DNA of 32,592 nucleotides from Bruticola sp004554425. GTDB lineage: Bacteria; Vulcanimicrobiota; Xenobia; Xenobiales; Xenobiaceae. The stretch is taken from assembly GCA_958366945.1 (NCBI GenBank), contig CATXCY010000033.1, positions 1-32,592 on the forward strand, given 5' to 3'. Of this stretch, positions 8,224-16,029 are shown piece after piece (the first letter of the stretch is position 1; the number at the start of each line of letters is the position of its first letter). The position numbers and the translations under genes are program-made. The notes beneath the pieces were generated by a model, which was given only the letters and a program-made list of their open reading frames with translations, did no database searches and was not told the DNA's origin.

Positions 8224-9123
8224 ATGGCCGAAAAGCGCCGTCCCGTTTTGCAAGGCGAATATAAGCTAGTTAGTGTTTTGGAGACTGTCGGGGACAGTAT
8301 TATTTATCGCAGTCAGTCTGTAAGCCATTCCGAGCGCGTGTATGCCATTCGTGAGTTTAAGCTTGAAGGCTACGAAGCTCCTGAAAAAAGAGCAATGGTA
8401 TCTTCTTACTTCCAGCCTATTGCTCAGGGGTATATGGACTTTATCGATCCTTGTCTCACTTCTTTGCGCGACTTCTTCATTGAGAACGGCTACATCTATT
8501 TTGTCTTTGATTACGTACCTGGACGTCGTTTGAGTGAATATTTCCGAGCTCGTCAGCGTCCTTTCCCAGAAAACTTGGCTTTAGATATTGCCTATAAAGT
8601 TGCTAAAGCTTTAGAGACGCTCCATTCCAGCAAACCTGTCAAGTTCTTTGCAGATATGTCTATGTCTAATATCATTTTGGCTTCTAATGGCTATACGATG
8701 TTGACAGACTACGGTTTAGGAAAACTTTTGGTAGATTTGCCAGTTGATGCGCCTCGTATGGGCACTATAGGTTATGCCGCTCCCGAGCAATACGGTTTAG
8801 CTGGCATTGTCAGTCAGTCTACCGACATTTACGGTTTGGGTGTATTGATGCATCAGATGGTTACCTACATAGATCCTGTTGACCATCCAGGAAAGCTGGC
8901 TCCTATTGTCGGCGTAAATCCTGCTATCAGTGACGAGTATATTAAAATTGTGCGCACGGCTACTCGCACCGATCCTAAGAAGCGCTTCCTCTCTGCGGCC
9001 GATATGGCTGCGGCTATTCGCTCTATTTCTCCTGGTAGAGGTAAGAGCTATAAAGTTTTGAAGCGTGATCTGTGGGGTGAGTTTGTGGCTTCCTTAAAAG
9101 CCCCCTTCACCAGCGCTAAATAG
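8224..9123 (+). CDS. Protein-kinase-like protein, probably degenerate
   Basis: The 299-residue product has a eukaryote-type Ser/Thr kinase fold without membrane segment. The glycine loop is poor (LETVGDSIIY). The ATP-binding Lys of the usual AIK box is Arg (AIREF, R43). The HRDLKxxN loop reads FADMSMSN (141-148 region), keeping Asp144 and Asn149 but losing His, Arg and Lys. DFG is DYG (162-164). APE is conserved (AAPEQYG) and the ADMAAAI C-lobe end is typical. It may be a pseudokinase or a weak kinase; the lost Lys is the strongest sign. It follows the LIM/DA1 gene by 71 bases on the same strand and ends in a strong terminator, so it may share that transcript. Confidence 0.8.
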   Translation: MAEKRRPVLQGEYKLVSVLETVGDSIIYRSQSVSHSERVYAIREFKLEGYEAPEKRAMVSSYFQPIAQGYMDFIDPCLTSLRDFFIENGYIYFVFDYVPGRRLSEYFRARQRPFPENLALDIAYKVAKALETLHSSKPVKFFADMSMSNIILASNGYTMLTDYGLGKLLVDLPVDAPRMGTIGYAAPEQYGLAGIVSQSTDIYGLGVLMHQMVTYIDPVDHPGKLAPIVGVNPAISDEYIKIVRTATRTDPKKRFLSAADMAAAIRSISPGRGKSYKVLKRDLWGEFVASLKAPFTSAK

Positions 9124-9150
9124 TTTCTGCTTTTTCTATAGTCGCTTAAA

Positions 9151-9188
9151 AATAGCCGCTTTTCTTCAGAAAAGCGGCTATTTTTTTT
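9151..9188 (+). terminator. Intrinsic terminator after the kinase-like gene
   Basis: Perfect 14-bp stem AATAGCCGCTTTTC with its complement, loop TTCA, followed by a T-run reaching 9188. Confidence 0.95.
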
Positions 9189-9195
9189 GCTTATA

Positions 9196-9249
9196 ACAAA
9201 AAACTTCTGAATTTTGGAAGATGGTAATCCGCCATAAAATTCAGAAGTT
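9196..9249 (-). terminator. Intrinsic terminator of the minus-strand TPR gene
   Basis: Perfect 14-bp inverted repeat AACTTCTGAATTTT/AAAATTCAGAAGTT (9202-9215 and 9236-9249) with a 20-base loop. On the minus strand it is followed by TTTTTTG. Confidence 0.85.
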
Positions 9250-9293
9250 CTTTCTGCGTGTTCTTGTTTGTAGTAGGTAAGAACAGCGAAAAA

Positions 9294-10565
9294 TTAAAGA
9301 AGCTTTACTTTTTCGGCCATCTTAATTTTTTCCGGGGGTATTTCAGCCATACCTACACGATACTTACCATCCACAATACCTTTTTCATCGATAGTGTGGC
9401 CTTGCTGTTTGAGCTGGTTGAAGTATTGTTCGGCTACTTTCTCTCTAGGAATAGCTCGGTCAGACTCAATAGCTACACTGGTACCGTCTACTGGCTTGTT
9501 GTTCTCATCTACAAAGAAGAATCCCCAATGGATTAGACGGCCTAAGAGGCGCAAACCTTCGCGATGATGGCTGACAGCAGCTCCGAGACGGGCTCTGCTC
9601 TCTTCGTGGTGGCCTAAGGAATTTTCGATACCGGCTAAATGGCGCAATAAAGAAGCTATTTGCAAATGTAATTCTCCGCTATTGGGCAGAGCTTTAATAC
9701 CTTCTTCAAAGACGGCCAGGGCCTTGTCAAATTCGTTGCGACGCACATAGTAGTGGGCTTTGTGGAACCAAAGTTCGGGACTGTCTGGATCGAGCTCGAT
9801 GGCTTTTTCGAAAGAAGCCACGGCCTCAGCCTGACGGTCTTCAATAAGAGCTAAAGAAATGCCGTTAATTACATAAAGCTTAGCCTGATCGGGATACTTG
9901 GCTAAAGCGGGCTCCAAGATTTTAACAGCAGACTCTGGCTCTCCCATGCGGTCGTAAGTCATGGCCATATTGCCGATAGGAATATAGTCTTCAGGATTCA
10001 GCTCTAAAGATTTATCGAAGAATTCCTTCGCCGTTTCGAGTTCTTTTTGGTTGGCTTCTTTGTCATCCGAATGGATATTGTTCATATGAGCTTCGCCAAT
10101 GTGGTTAAGAACTCTGGCTCTGTCTACATTGCTGAGATCAGTCTTTAAGGCTTCGGTCAAGCACTCGATGGCTTCGGGGAAATGGCCCAGCTTGAGCAAG
10201 CAATTTCCCAAAAGAAGTTTTACTTTGGGGTAGTTGGGATCAAGCTGATTTACTCTGTCAAAGCACCCAGCAGCCTGACTGAGATTGTCATGCTCGCTTA
10301 AAAAAGCGCCAAGTTCGAAAAGGCAATCCGTATTTTCCGGCATGTCTTTGCAAGCTTGAGTGAGAACCTTGAAGGCTTCGTTGGGTTTGTTCATATCTTG
10401 AAGCAAACCTGACTTGGCACAGTAAGCCTTGCCATTTTGAGGGGCAAGTTTAATAGCTTTTTCTACGGCTTTAAGGGCTTCTTCAAGATTGTCGTCGTCT
10501 TCTAATTGCTCGGCCAGCTCCAGAAGCTCGTCAGCGCTGGAGATGGAATCTATGTCTTTAGTCAT
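9294..10565 (-). CDS. TPR-repeat protein
   Basis: The 423-residue soluble protein is built of about eight or nine tetratricopeptide repeats (for example residues 16-45, 85-115 and 255-285, with A-x3-FxxAIELDP endings). TPRs form superhelical scaffolds for protein-protein contact. There is no signal peptide, so it is probably cytoplasmic. The last 100 residues are a non-TPR tail (LGRLIHWGFFF, then a charged region) that I do not recognise. The start ATG has no clear ribosome site. The gene stands alone, divergent from the tRNA-Leu gene and closed by its own terminator. A partner cannot be named from the sequence. Confidence 0.85.
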   Translation of the reverse strand: MTKDIDSISSADELLELAEQLEDDDNLEEALKAVEKAIKLAPQNGKAYCAKSGLLQDMNKPNEAFKVLTQACKDMPENTDCLFELGAFLSEHDNLSQAAGCFDRVNQLDPNYPKVKLLLGNCLLKLGHFPEAIECLTEALKTDLSNVDRARVLNHIGEAHMNNIHSDDKEANQKELETAKEFFDKSLELNPEDYIPIGNMAMTYDRMGEPESAVKILEPALAKYPDQAKLYVINGISLALIEDRQAEAVASFEKAIELDPDSPELWFHKAHYYVRRNEFDKALAVFEEGIKALPNSGELHLQIASLLRHLAGIENSLGHHEESRARLGAAVSHHREGLRLLGRLIHWGFFFVDENNKPVDGTSVAIESDRAIPREKVAEQYFNQLKQQGHTIDEKGIVDGKYRVGMAEIPPEKIKMAEKVKLL

Positions 10566-10673
10566 AATTTGCGTGTATTCAATTGAGACAGTGCTTTTCC
10601 TGTTGCTATAAAAAGCGCTGCGGCTCGAGGTGACAGCAATTTGTTAATTGCAACAGCAATTGCAAGTTTGGTC

Positions 10674-10702
10674 TTGACAAGTTGCGAGTAAATGTGCATA
10701 AT
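10674..10702 (+). promoter_or_regulatory. Sigma70 promoter of the tRNA-Leu gene
   Basis: Perfect -35 TTGACA (10674-10679), a 17-base spacer and CATAAT (10697-10702). The tRNA begins 42 bases further on. Confidence 0.85.
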
Positions 10703-10744
10703 ACCACCCGTGGTCAGCCGGTGACGGTTGGCATTCGCTTGTAT

Positions 10745-10830
10745 GCGGGAGTGGCGGAACGGTAGACGCACGGGACTTAAAATCCCGAGTCCGCGAGGGC
10801 GTGAGGGTTCAAATCCCTCCTCCCGTACCA
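10745..10830 (+). tRNA. tRNA-Leu, anticodon UAA
   Basis: An 86-base class II tRNA. Acceptor arm GCGGGAG pairs with CTCCCGT (first pair G-U). The anticodon stem CGGGA/TCCCG encloses loop CTTAAAA with anticodon TAA (10778-10780). A long variable arm follows, then T arm GAGGG-TTCAAAT-CCCTC. Discriminator A and an encoded CCA end it at 10830. It reads UUA and UUG, both common in these genes. It stands alone between its own promoter and terminator. Confidence 0.97.
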
Positions 10831-10844
10831 CAAACGGAAGAGGA

Positions 10845-10878
10845 AAGCAGTGGATTTTGCTCCGCTGCTTTTTTTTTT
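10845..10878 (+). terminator. Intrinsic terminator of the tRNA-Leu gene
   Basis: 10-bp stem AAGCAGTGGA/TCCGCTGCTT (one G-T wobble), loop TTTTGC, then eight T. Confidence 0.93.
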
Positions 10879-10905
10879 GTAAAAGTTGCTGTGAGGATAT
10901 AAAGC

Positions 10906-11793
10906 ATGTCTGACAGTTCACTAAACAACTGCAATGAGAAGGCCAACTTGCCCAAGATCGGAGAAGAAGGGACGGATTTTTGCTTAAATTCGCTTTTAAG
11001 CGAAGTCGGCTCTGGTGTAGCCTTTTTTAAATTGTCCGATCGCAATAGTGAATTAGAGAAAAAAAATGAATTGTCTATTGTTGGAAATAATCTTGACAAG
11101 CAATTCAGAGCGGCTAGCACTATAAAAATACCTGTTGTAGCCGCTTTGTTTTATGAAGCTATGCACAATCGTCTCAATTTAGCCGATTTAGTAGCCGTAT
11201 CTGAAGCTGATATTGTAGAGGGAGGCATCCTTTGCGAAGTCGGAGCTGGGCGTCACTTTAGCTGGCGTGAATTGGCTCGTTTGGCCATTGTCGTTAGTGA
11301 CAATAGTGCTTCAAATCTGATTATCAAAAAGTTAGGCTTTACTTTTATCAACTTTTTTATTAAGGATATTTTACAAGCTCAGCATACAGTATTGAACCGT
11401 TATTTTATGGCTTCGCCTCAAGAAATGGGCGAAAATTATACAACGGCTCGAGATTTGGCTTCAATAATGGCTTCTCTTTGGCAAGGAAGTGTTTTGGACA
11501 AAAGTTACGCTGATGAGTTCTGGGCTATTTTAAGTAGACAGCAATTTATTGAAAAATTGCCTTCTCGTATTTTGGGCCAAGTGAAAAGCTATAACAAAAC
11601 TGGTGAGTTGGACGACGGCGCTCGTCATGATGCAGCTGTTTTCACTTATAAATCTCAAACTTGGGGATTAGTAGCCTTAACAGATCAACAGAAATTGCCA
11701 GCTTGGCAAATAGATTGGGCTATGGGAGCTTGGTCTGAACTTATTTTTAAGTCTTTATGCAAAAAGGAAAAAGGAAATCGCGTTTTTTCCTAA
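10906..11793 (+). CDS. Class A beta-lactamase-fold serine hydrolase
   Basis: The 295-residue product has the three active-site motifs of the penicillin-recognising fold: STIK (71-74, nucleophile Ser71), SDN (131-133) and KTG (231-233). Two features argue against a true beta-lactamase. There is no signal peptide or lipobox: the N-terminus (MSDSSLNNCNEKANLPK) is polar. Also, the expected Glu-x-x-Leu-Asn of the omega loop is missing; the nearby LN (163-164) is preceded by HTV. Similar proteins occur in Cyanobacteria and Firmicutes and may hydrolyse peptides or esters. GAGG about 10 bases upstream supports ATG 10906. It follows the tRNA terminator and precedes era by about 100 bases. Confidence 0.85.
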   Translation: MSDSSLNNCNEKANLPKIGEEGTDFCLNSLLSEVGSGVAFFKLSDRNSELEKKNELSIVGNNLDKQFRAASTIKIPVVAALFYEAMHNRLNLADLVAVSEADIVEGGILCEVGAGRHFSWRELARLAIVVSDNSASNLIIKKLGFTFINFFIKDILQAQHTVLNRYFMASPQEMGENYTTARDLASIMASLWQGSVLDKSYADEFWAILSRQQFIEKLPSRILGQVKSYNKTGELDDGARHDAAVFTYKSQTWGLVALTDQQKLPAWQIDWAMGAWSELIFKSLCKKEKGNRVFS

Positions 11794-11814
11794 GCCTAAA
11801 CAAAGGAACGCAAC

Positions 11815-11842
11815 TAGACAGGATAAAAACTTTGCTTATATT
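11815..11842 (+). promoter_or_regulatory. Candidate era promoter containing a shared 14-base word
   Basis: TAGACA (11815-11820), a 16-base spacer and TATATT (11837-11842) form a fair sigma70 promoter before era. The 14-base word TAGACAGGATAAAA (11815-11828) is repeated exactly upstream of pilB (16823-16836). Confidence 0.4.
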
Positions 11843-11896
11843 TTCTGCGGTAAAAGGTTTTTTTATTAAAGATCGTATTGGGAGAACAGATACATT

Positions 11897-12811
11897 ATGC
11901 ACAGCGCTAAAGAATTTCACAGCGGCTTTGTAGCCTTAGTTGGACGCCCCAATGTGGGTAAATCTACTTTGCTTAACGCTATTTTAGGTACTAAAGTCGC
12001 CATTACTTCTGGCATGCCGCAGACGACGCGTCATAGAGTTTTGGGAGTTAGCCAATCGCGTAATTGTCAAATTGTCTTTGTTGATACTCCAGGCTTTCAT
12101 CCGGCCGAAACTCGCTTGGGCGAATGGATGCTCGATTCTGCCAAAACTGAAGGCAGTGAAGCTGACGTCACCGTTATGGTCGTAGACGCTACTTGTAAGC
12201 CCAGCGACGAAGATCGTATGGTCGCCAAATTCTTAGCTGAAGAAGTTCATTCTCCCAAGTTGTTGGTTATCAATAAAGTAGATAAAGTAGTTCCCAAGGA
12301 AGCTCTGTTGCCTCGTATGGAAGCCTACCGCAGCTTAGGCGATTTTGTGGATGTCTATCCCGTTTCGGCCAAAGATGGTGATAATTTGCCTGAATTGCTC
12401 GAACATTTGCGTAACATGATGCCAGTAGGCACTCCTTACTTCCCGGAAGAGCAAATTACCGATCAAGACGACGAGCGGCGAGCTGAAGAGATTATTCGTG
12501 AAAAAGTGTTGCGCTGCACCTATAAGGAAGTTCCCCATGCTGTAGCTATTAAGCTTGAGGAATGTCGTCCGGCTGTAAAAAATGAGCATGTACAATACCT
12601 TAGAGCGGTAATTTATGTAGAGCGCGAGGGCCAAAAACATATTATTCTGGGGCGCAAAGGCGAAAAATTGCGTGATATAGGTGCTGCAGCTAGGGAAGAA
12701 TTGGAAGAATTGTTTGGTAAAAAAGTCTACCTCGATCTGTGGATTAAGGTGAAAGAAGACTGGCGTGATCGTCCCGATTGGCTGCGTGCTTTCGGCTACG
12801 ACTACGAATAA
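11897..12811 (+). CDS. era: GTPase Era
   Basis: Era binds GTP and the 3' end of 16S rRNA and is needed for small ribosomal subunit assembly. The 304-residue protein has G1 GRPNVGKS (16-23), G2 TT at 43-44, G3 DTPG (63-66), G4 NKVD (126-129) and G5 SAK (157-159). A C-terminal KH RNA-binding domain follows (about 225-300, with ILGRKGEKLRDIG and the Era-typical LDLWIKVKEDWR). GGGAGA lies 11 bases before the ATG. It sits in a typical era-recO neighbourhood with deoC inserted between. Confidence 0.97.
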   Translation: MHSAKEFHSGFVALVGRPNVGKSTLLNAILGTKVAITSGMPQTTRHRVLGVSQSRNCQIVFVDTPGFHPAETRLGEWMLDSAKTEGSEADVTVMVVDATCKPSDEDRMVAKFLAEEVHSPKLLVINKVDKVVPKEALLPRMEAYRSLGDFVDVYPVSAKDGDNLPELLEHLRNMMPVGTPYFPEEQITDQDDERRAEEIIREKVLRCTYKEVPHAVAIKLEECRPAVKNEHVQYLRAVIYVEREGQKHIILGRKGEKLRDIGAAAREELEELFGKKVYLDLWIKVKEDWRDRPDWLRAFGYDYE

Positions 12812-12948
12812 AGTTTTGAGGGCTTGTCCTAGGCTAGGCAGGCTTGATAAGTTTTTTAGCGTAAAATCTAGAAGATTTTTGTCTGTGGCCGGGCTGCAGA
12901 TAAAAATTATATTTACCGCGTCTCATGGGGCGCAGGAGGCAGTGTCAA

Positions 12949-13632
12949 GTGGAAAACAAACAAATTACTGGACGCATGATTGGCGATATGATCGACCATA
13001 CTCTTCTTAAGGCCGATGCCGTAAAAGATCAGATTATTAAAATTTGTGAAGAAGCTCGCCAATATAAGTTCGCTTCCGTATGTGTCAATCCCGGTTGGGT
13101 CAGCACTGCTGCCGAAGCTTTGCGCGGTTCTTCCGTAAAAGTTTGCACAGTAATTGGCTTCCCTTTAGGAGCCACTACTAGCTTTGCCAAAGCTTGTGAA
13201 ACCAGAGACGCTATTGCTAATGGTGCCGATGAAGTTGATATGGTTATCAATGTCGGTGCTTTAAAAGCCGGTGATAACGAATTTGTAGAAAAAGATGTCC
13301 GCGCTGTAGTAGAAGCTGCTGGCGGCCGTTTAGTAAAATGCATTTTAGAAACTGCCATGCTTACCGACGAAGAAGTTGAAAGAGCTTGTCGCTTAGCCGT
13401 TAAGGGCGGCACCGACTTCGTAAAAACTTCTACCGGTTTCGGCCCTGGCGGCGCTACTGTCCACCATGTTGCTCTTATGCGCAAAACTGTGGGCAAAGAC
13501 ATTGGCGTTAAAGCTTCTGGCGGTATTCACGACTTTGAAAGTGCTGTCGCTTTGGTAGAAGCAGGAGCCAATCGTATTGGCGCCAGCGCTTCTATTAAAA
13601 TTATGCAAGGCGATCCCAACTTCAAAATGTAA
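12949..13632 (+). CDS. deoC: Deoxyribose-phosphate aldolase
   Basis: DeoC reversibly splits 2-deoxyribose 5-phosphate to acetaldehyde and glyceraldehyde 3-phosphate in deoxynucleoside salvage. The 227-residue protein carries DEVDMVINVG (94-103, catalytic Asp97), FVKTSTGF (157-164, Schiff-base Lys159) and GVKASGGI (186-193, Lys188). I chose GTG 12949 because a full AGGAGG (12934-12939) lies nine bases before it; the upstream ATG 12925 overlaps that site and would add eight unusual residues. It lies between era and recO and is followed by a strong terminator. Confidence 0.96.
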   Translation: MENKQITGRMIGDMIDHTLLKADAVKDQIIKICEEARQYKFASVCVNPGWVSTAAEALRGSSVKVCTVIGFPLGATTSFAKACETRDAIANGADEVDMVINVGALKAGDNEFVEKDVRAVVEAAGGRLVKCILETAMLTDEEVERACRLAVKGGTDFVKTSTGFGPGGATVHHVALMRKTVGKDIGVKASGGIHDFESAVALVEAGANRIGASASIKIMQGDPNFKM

Positions 13633-13649
13633 GTTCTGTTTTTAGTATG

Positions 13650-13705
13650 AAGCCGAGCCTTAAAATTGAGTTAGCTTAACCAGCTTTAAGGTTTGGCTTT
13701 TTTTT
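13650..13705 (+). terminator. Intrinsic terminator after deoC
   Basis: 15-bp stem AAGCCGAGCCTTAAA/TTTAAGGTTTGGCTT with two G-T wobbles, a 20-base loop and a T-run. It ends only 14 bases before the likely recO start. Confidence 0.9.
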
Positions 13706-13719
13706 GTTTGATAAAGCTT

Positions 13720-14520
13720 ATGGGTGAACTATTTTCCGCAAAAAGTATAGTGTTGCATCGTCGTCACCTGAACGAAAGTTCTGAAGTTGTATTATTGCTC
13801 AGCTCCGACAAAGGACGTATCGACGCTGTATGCAGTGGAATAAATAAACCGCATAGCTCGTTGCGTGGCAAAGTCGAACCTTTTACAGAATTGGAGGGCT
13901 TTTTTGTAAAAGGACGCGGTGCGTTGGCTCGTTTAACTCAAGCCAAGACTATAAAGGTTCGGCCTGCTTTTTATGCCGACTACGAATGTCTATGCTGGGG
14001 TAGCTATTTATTAGAACTTTTTGCTTCGGTAGCTCCAGGAGTACAAGAAGGTGGCTATGTGGCTGAACCTATTGAATGTGAGCGCTTTTATGCTATTTTG
14101 GCAGAAGCTCTGGACAACTTGAGTTCTTGTCCGCGTAAAGGGGTTGCCGTTTCTGTTTGGGTCTTGTGGCATTTGCTTAAGCTTATGGGCTCGGCTCCGG
14201 ATTTAGATAGATGCACTTTGTGTGGAGCTAAGCATGATGATTTAATTTGTTTCAGTTCTGCTGCTGGAGGTGCGCTCTGTGGACACTGTGCTGTTGGGCA
14301 TTTGGAAGCAGCGGAAATACGTACTGAGGTATTTTCACTTTGGAAACAGTTTATAAGTACCTCTTTGGCAGAAGCGTTACAGCAGCGCTACTTGCCTGCT
14401 GTCTATGCCGAAGCTGAATATCTTTTATGGAATCATTTTTATCAGAATTGGCACATAACATTAAAATCGCGCCGTTTATTACAAATAGGGGAGAGAAGTC
14501 TTGAGAGTTTTAGGCATTGA
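13720..14520 (+). CDS. recO: DNA repair protein RecO
   Basis: RecO anneals single-stranded DNA and, with RecR, loads RecA at gaps (RecFOR pathway). The 266-residue product has the N-terminal OB-fold start FSAKSIVLHRRHLNESSEVV (5-24), a helical C-domain and a zinc motif C165-x2-C168...C187-x2-C190. I chose ATG 13720 because it gives the family N-terminus; a TTG at 13693 lies inside the terminator stem. No ribosome site precedes ATG 13720, and a strong terminator sits just upstream, so how it is transcribed and translated is unclear. Its 3' end overlaps ruvX by 20 bases. Confidence 0.9.
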   Translation: MGELFSAKSIVLHRRHLNESSEVVLLLSSDKGRIDAVCSGINKPHSSLRGKVEPFTELEGFFVKGRGALARLTQAKTIKVRPAFYADYECLCWGSYLLELFASVAPGVQEGGYVAEPIECERFYAILAEALDNLSSCPRKGVAVSVWVLWHLLKLMGSAPDLDRCTLCGAKHDDLICFSSAAGGALCGHCAVGHLEAAEIRTEVFSLWKQFISTSLAEALQQRYLPAVYAEAEYLLWNHFYQNWHITLKSRRLLQIGERSLESFRH

Positions 14521-14947
14521 TCTGGGGGATAGAAGAGTAGGATTAGCTATTTCCGATCCTATGGGAATGATCGCCAGTCCGTATGATGTGTGGGATGGTC
14601 GCGATCGCGACGGTTTACCTGGGCGTATTCGCCGTTTGGTCGAAGAACGTTCTATTGGCACCGTGGTAGTAGGATTGCCCAATCGTACCGATCGTTTAGG
14701 CGGTGAAAGAGCGGAAGCTTGTGAAGCTTTTGCCCAAATTCTGCGTGAGCGTTTACAAGTGCCTGTCGAAATGATGGACGAACGTTTAACAACCGTTATG
14801 GCTCATCAAGCTATGCGGGAAGGCGGAATGAAAGAGAAAAAACATCGCCAGTCTGTAGACAAAGTAGCTGCAGTTATTATTCTGCAGAGTTGGTTGGATA
14901 AACAGAGCAGACCGAGCAATTTCGATCCTCCGGAGTGGGATTTTTAG
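14501..14947 (+). CDS. ruvX: YqgF/RuvX-type Holliday-junction resolvase or rRNA-processing nuclease
   Basis: The 148-residue RNase H-like protein has GIDLGDRRVGLAISD (5-19, Asp7), VVVGLP (55-60), DERLTT (93-98) and the VDKVAA box (119-124). Those residues match the YqgF family, linked both to Holliday-junction resolution and to 16S rRNA 5'-end maturation. The start is TTG 14501, supported by GGGGAGAG a few bases upstream and by the family N-terminus MRVLGIDLG. It overlaps recO by 20 bases, suggesting coupled translation. The RuvX name follows annotation practice; which activity dominates is unknown. Confidence 0.93.
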   Translation: MRVLGIDLGDRRVGLAISDPMGMIASPYDVWDGRDRDGLPGRIRRLVEERSIGTVVVGLPNRTDRLGGERAEACEAFAQILRERLQVPVEMMDERLTTVMAHQAMREGGMKEKKHRQSVDKVAAVIILQSWLDKQSRPSNFDPPEWDF

Positions 14948-15036
14948 AAAGCAGTTCCCAGGTTTCGCCGTTTTTACACAAGGATTGCCCGCTTTAAGTT
15001 TACAATAGACTATCCTTTCTGAAAGAGGAGCTATTT

Positions 15037-16029
15037 ATGAAGAAATTTTTGATATTTTTGCTGATTTGTATAGTCGGCTTGGCAGCTGTTGGTGGTTGCT
15101 TTTATCAAAAATTTCAAGAGTTTGATCGCCCTGTAAAGGCAAAAGCTCAGCTTGTTGTTTATAAAGTGGAGCCCGGATCAACTTTGCGCAGCTTGGGTAC
15201 CGATTTGGAGCGGCGTGGTTTGTTGCGTTCGGCTCGTGTTTTTGAGTTCTGGGGACGCTACCTTAAAAACGGTCACTTAATAAAAGCTGGTTATTATAAT
15301 TTAAGCGCTGCTATGAGCCCCAGAGAAATTCTCTCTCTAATCGTAGAAGGGCGTACCGCTTCCAAAACGGTCACTTTTCCGGAAGGGCTTACGCTTAAAG
15401 AGTGTGCCGCTATAGTCGAAAAAAATAAGATTGGCACAGCCGCCGAATTTTTACATTTAACTACTACACAGGGCAAAAGATACGGAGCAATTTTCCCTGA
15501 TAATATGGAAGGTTATTTTTTGCCCGATACTTACACATTGCCTTTGGACTGTGATGTGGAATTTTTGGTAAAAACGGCTGCCGAGCGCTTTAAAGAATTG
15601 GCCCTGCCTTATCATAATGCCCAATCTCCTCTTTCTTTGCACGATACTATTATCTTGGCTTCTTTAGTAGAAAGGGAGGCGCAAGTAGCTTCTGAGCGTC
15701 CTATTATTGCTGGTGTGTATATTAACAGACTCAATGATGGTATGAAGCTTGAATGTGATGCTACCGTACAATTTGCTCTTGGCTACCAAAAGGAGTTTTT
15801 ACTTTATAAAGATTTGGAGATAGATTCTCCTTATAATACTTACAAATATGCCGGTCTGCCGGTTGGCCCCATATGCAATCCCGGGATTGAATCTATAAAG
15901 GCGGCTTGCAGTCCTACCCACAGTCATTATTACTATTATGTGCGCAACGACGTGAAAGGAGACGGGAGTCATGTCTTTGGACAAAACTTCAGAGAGCACG
16001 AAAACAACATCAGGAAATACCAATTGTGA
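15037..16029 (+). CDS. mltG: Endolytic murein transglycosylase MltG
   Basis: MltG cuts nascent peptidoglycan strands at the inner membrane and helps set glycan length. The 330-residue protein has an N-terminal membrane anchor (4-22), a LysM-like segment (about 38-105) and the YceG/MltG catalytic domain with EGYFLPDTY (158-166) and the catalytic Glu in LASLVERE (E212). The C-terminus (HVFGQNFREHENNIRKY) is canonical, so the full length is real although its last 59 bases overlap udk. AGAGGAG six bases before the ATG fixes the start. It is linked to ruvX, as in many genomes. Confidence 0.95.
   Translation: MKKFLIFLLICIVGLAAVGGCFYQKFQEFDRPVKAKAQLVVYKVEPGSTLRSLGTDLERRGLLRSARVFEFWGRYLKNGHLIKAGYYNLSAAMSPREILSLIVEGRTASKTVTFPEGLTLKECAAIVEKNKIGTAAEFLHLTTTQGKRYGAIFPDNMEGYFLPDTYTLPLDCDVEFLVKTAAERFKELALPYHNAQSPLSLHDTIILASLVEREAQVASERPIIAGVYINRLNDGMKLECDATVQFALGYQKEFLLYKDLEIDSPYNTYKYAGLPVGPICNPGIESIKAACSPTHSHYYYYVRNDVKGDGSHVFGQNFREHENNIRKYQL

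Noticed and set aside
10562..10921. Minus-strand ORF containing REEGFEPSRPRG
   Set aside because: It is the antisense of the tRNA-Leu gene; this peptide is a classic false ORF over tRNA genes.
12834..12857. Terminator after era
   Set aside because: CTTGTC/GATAAG followed by six T gives only a 6-bp stem with a 12-base loop, too weak to call.
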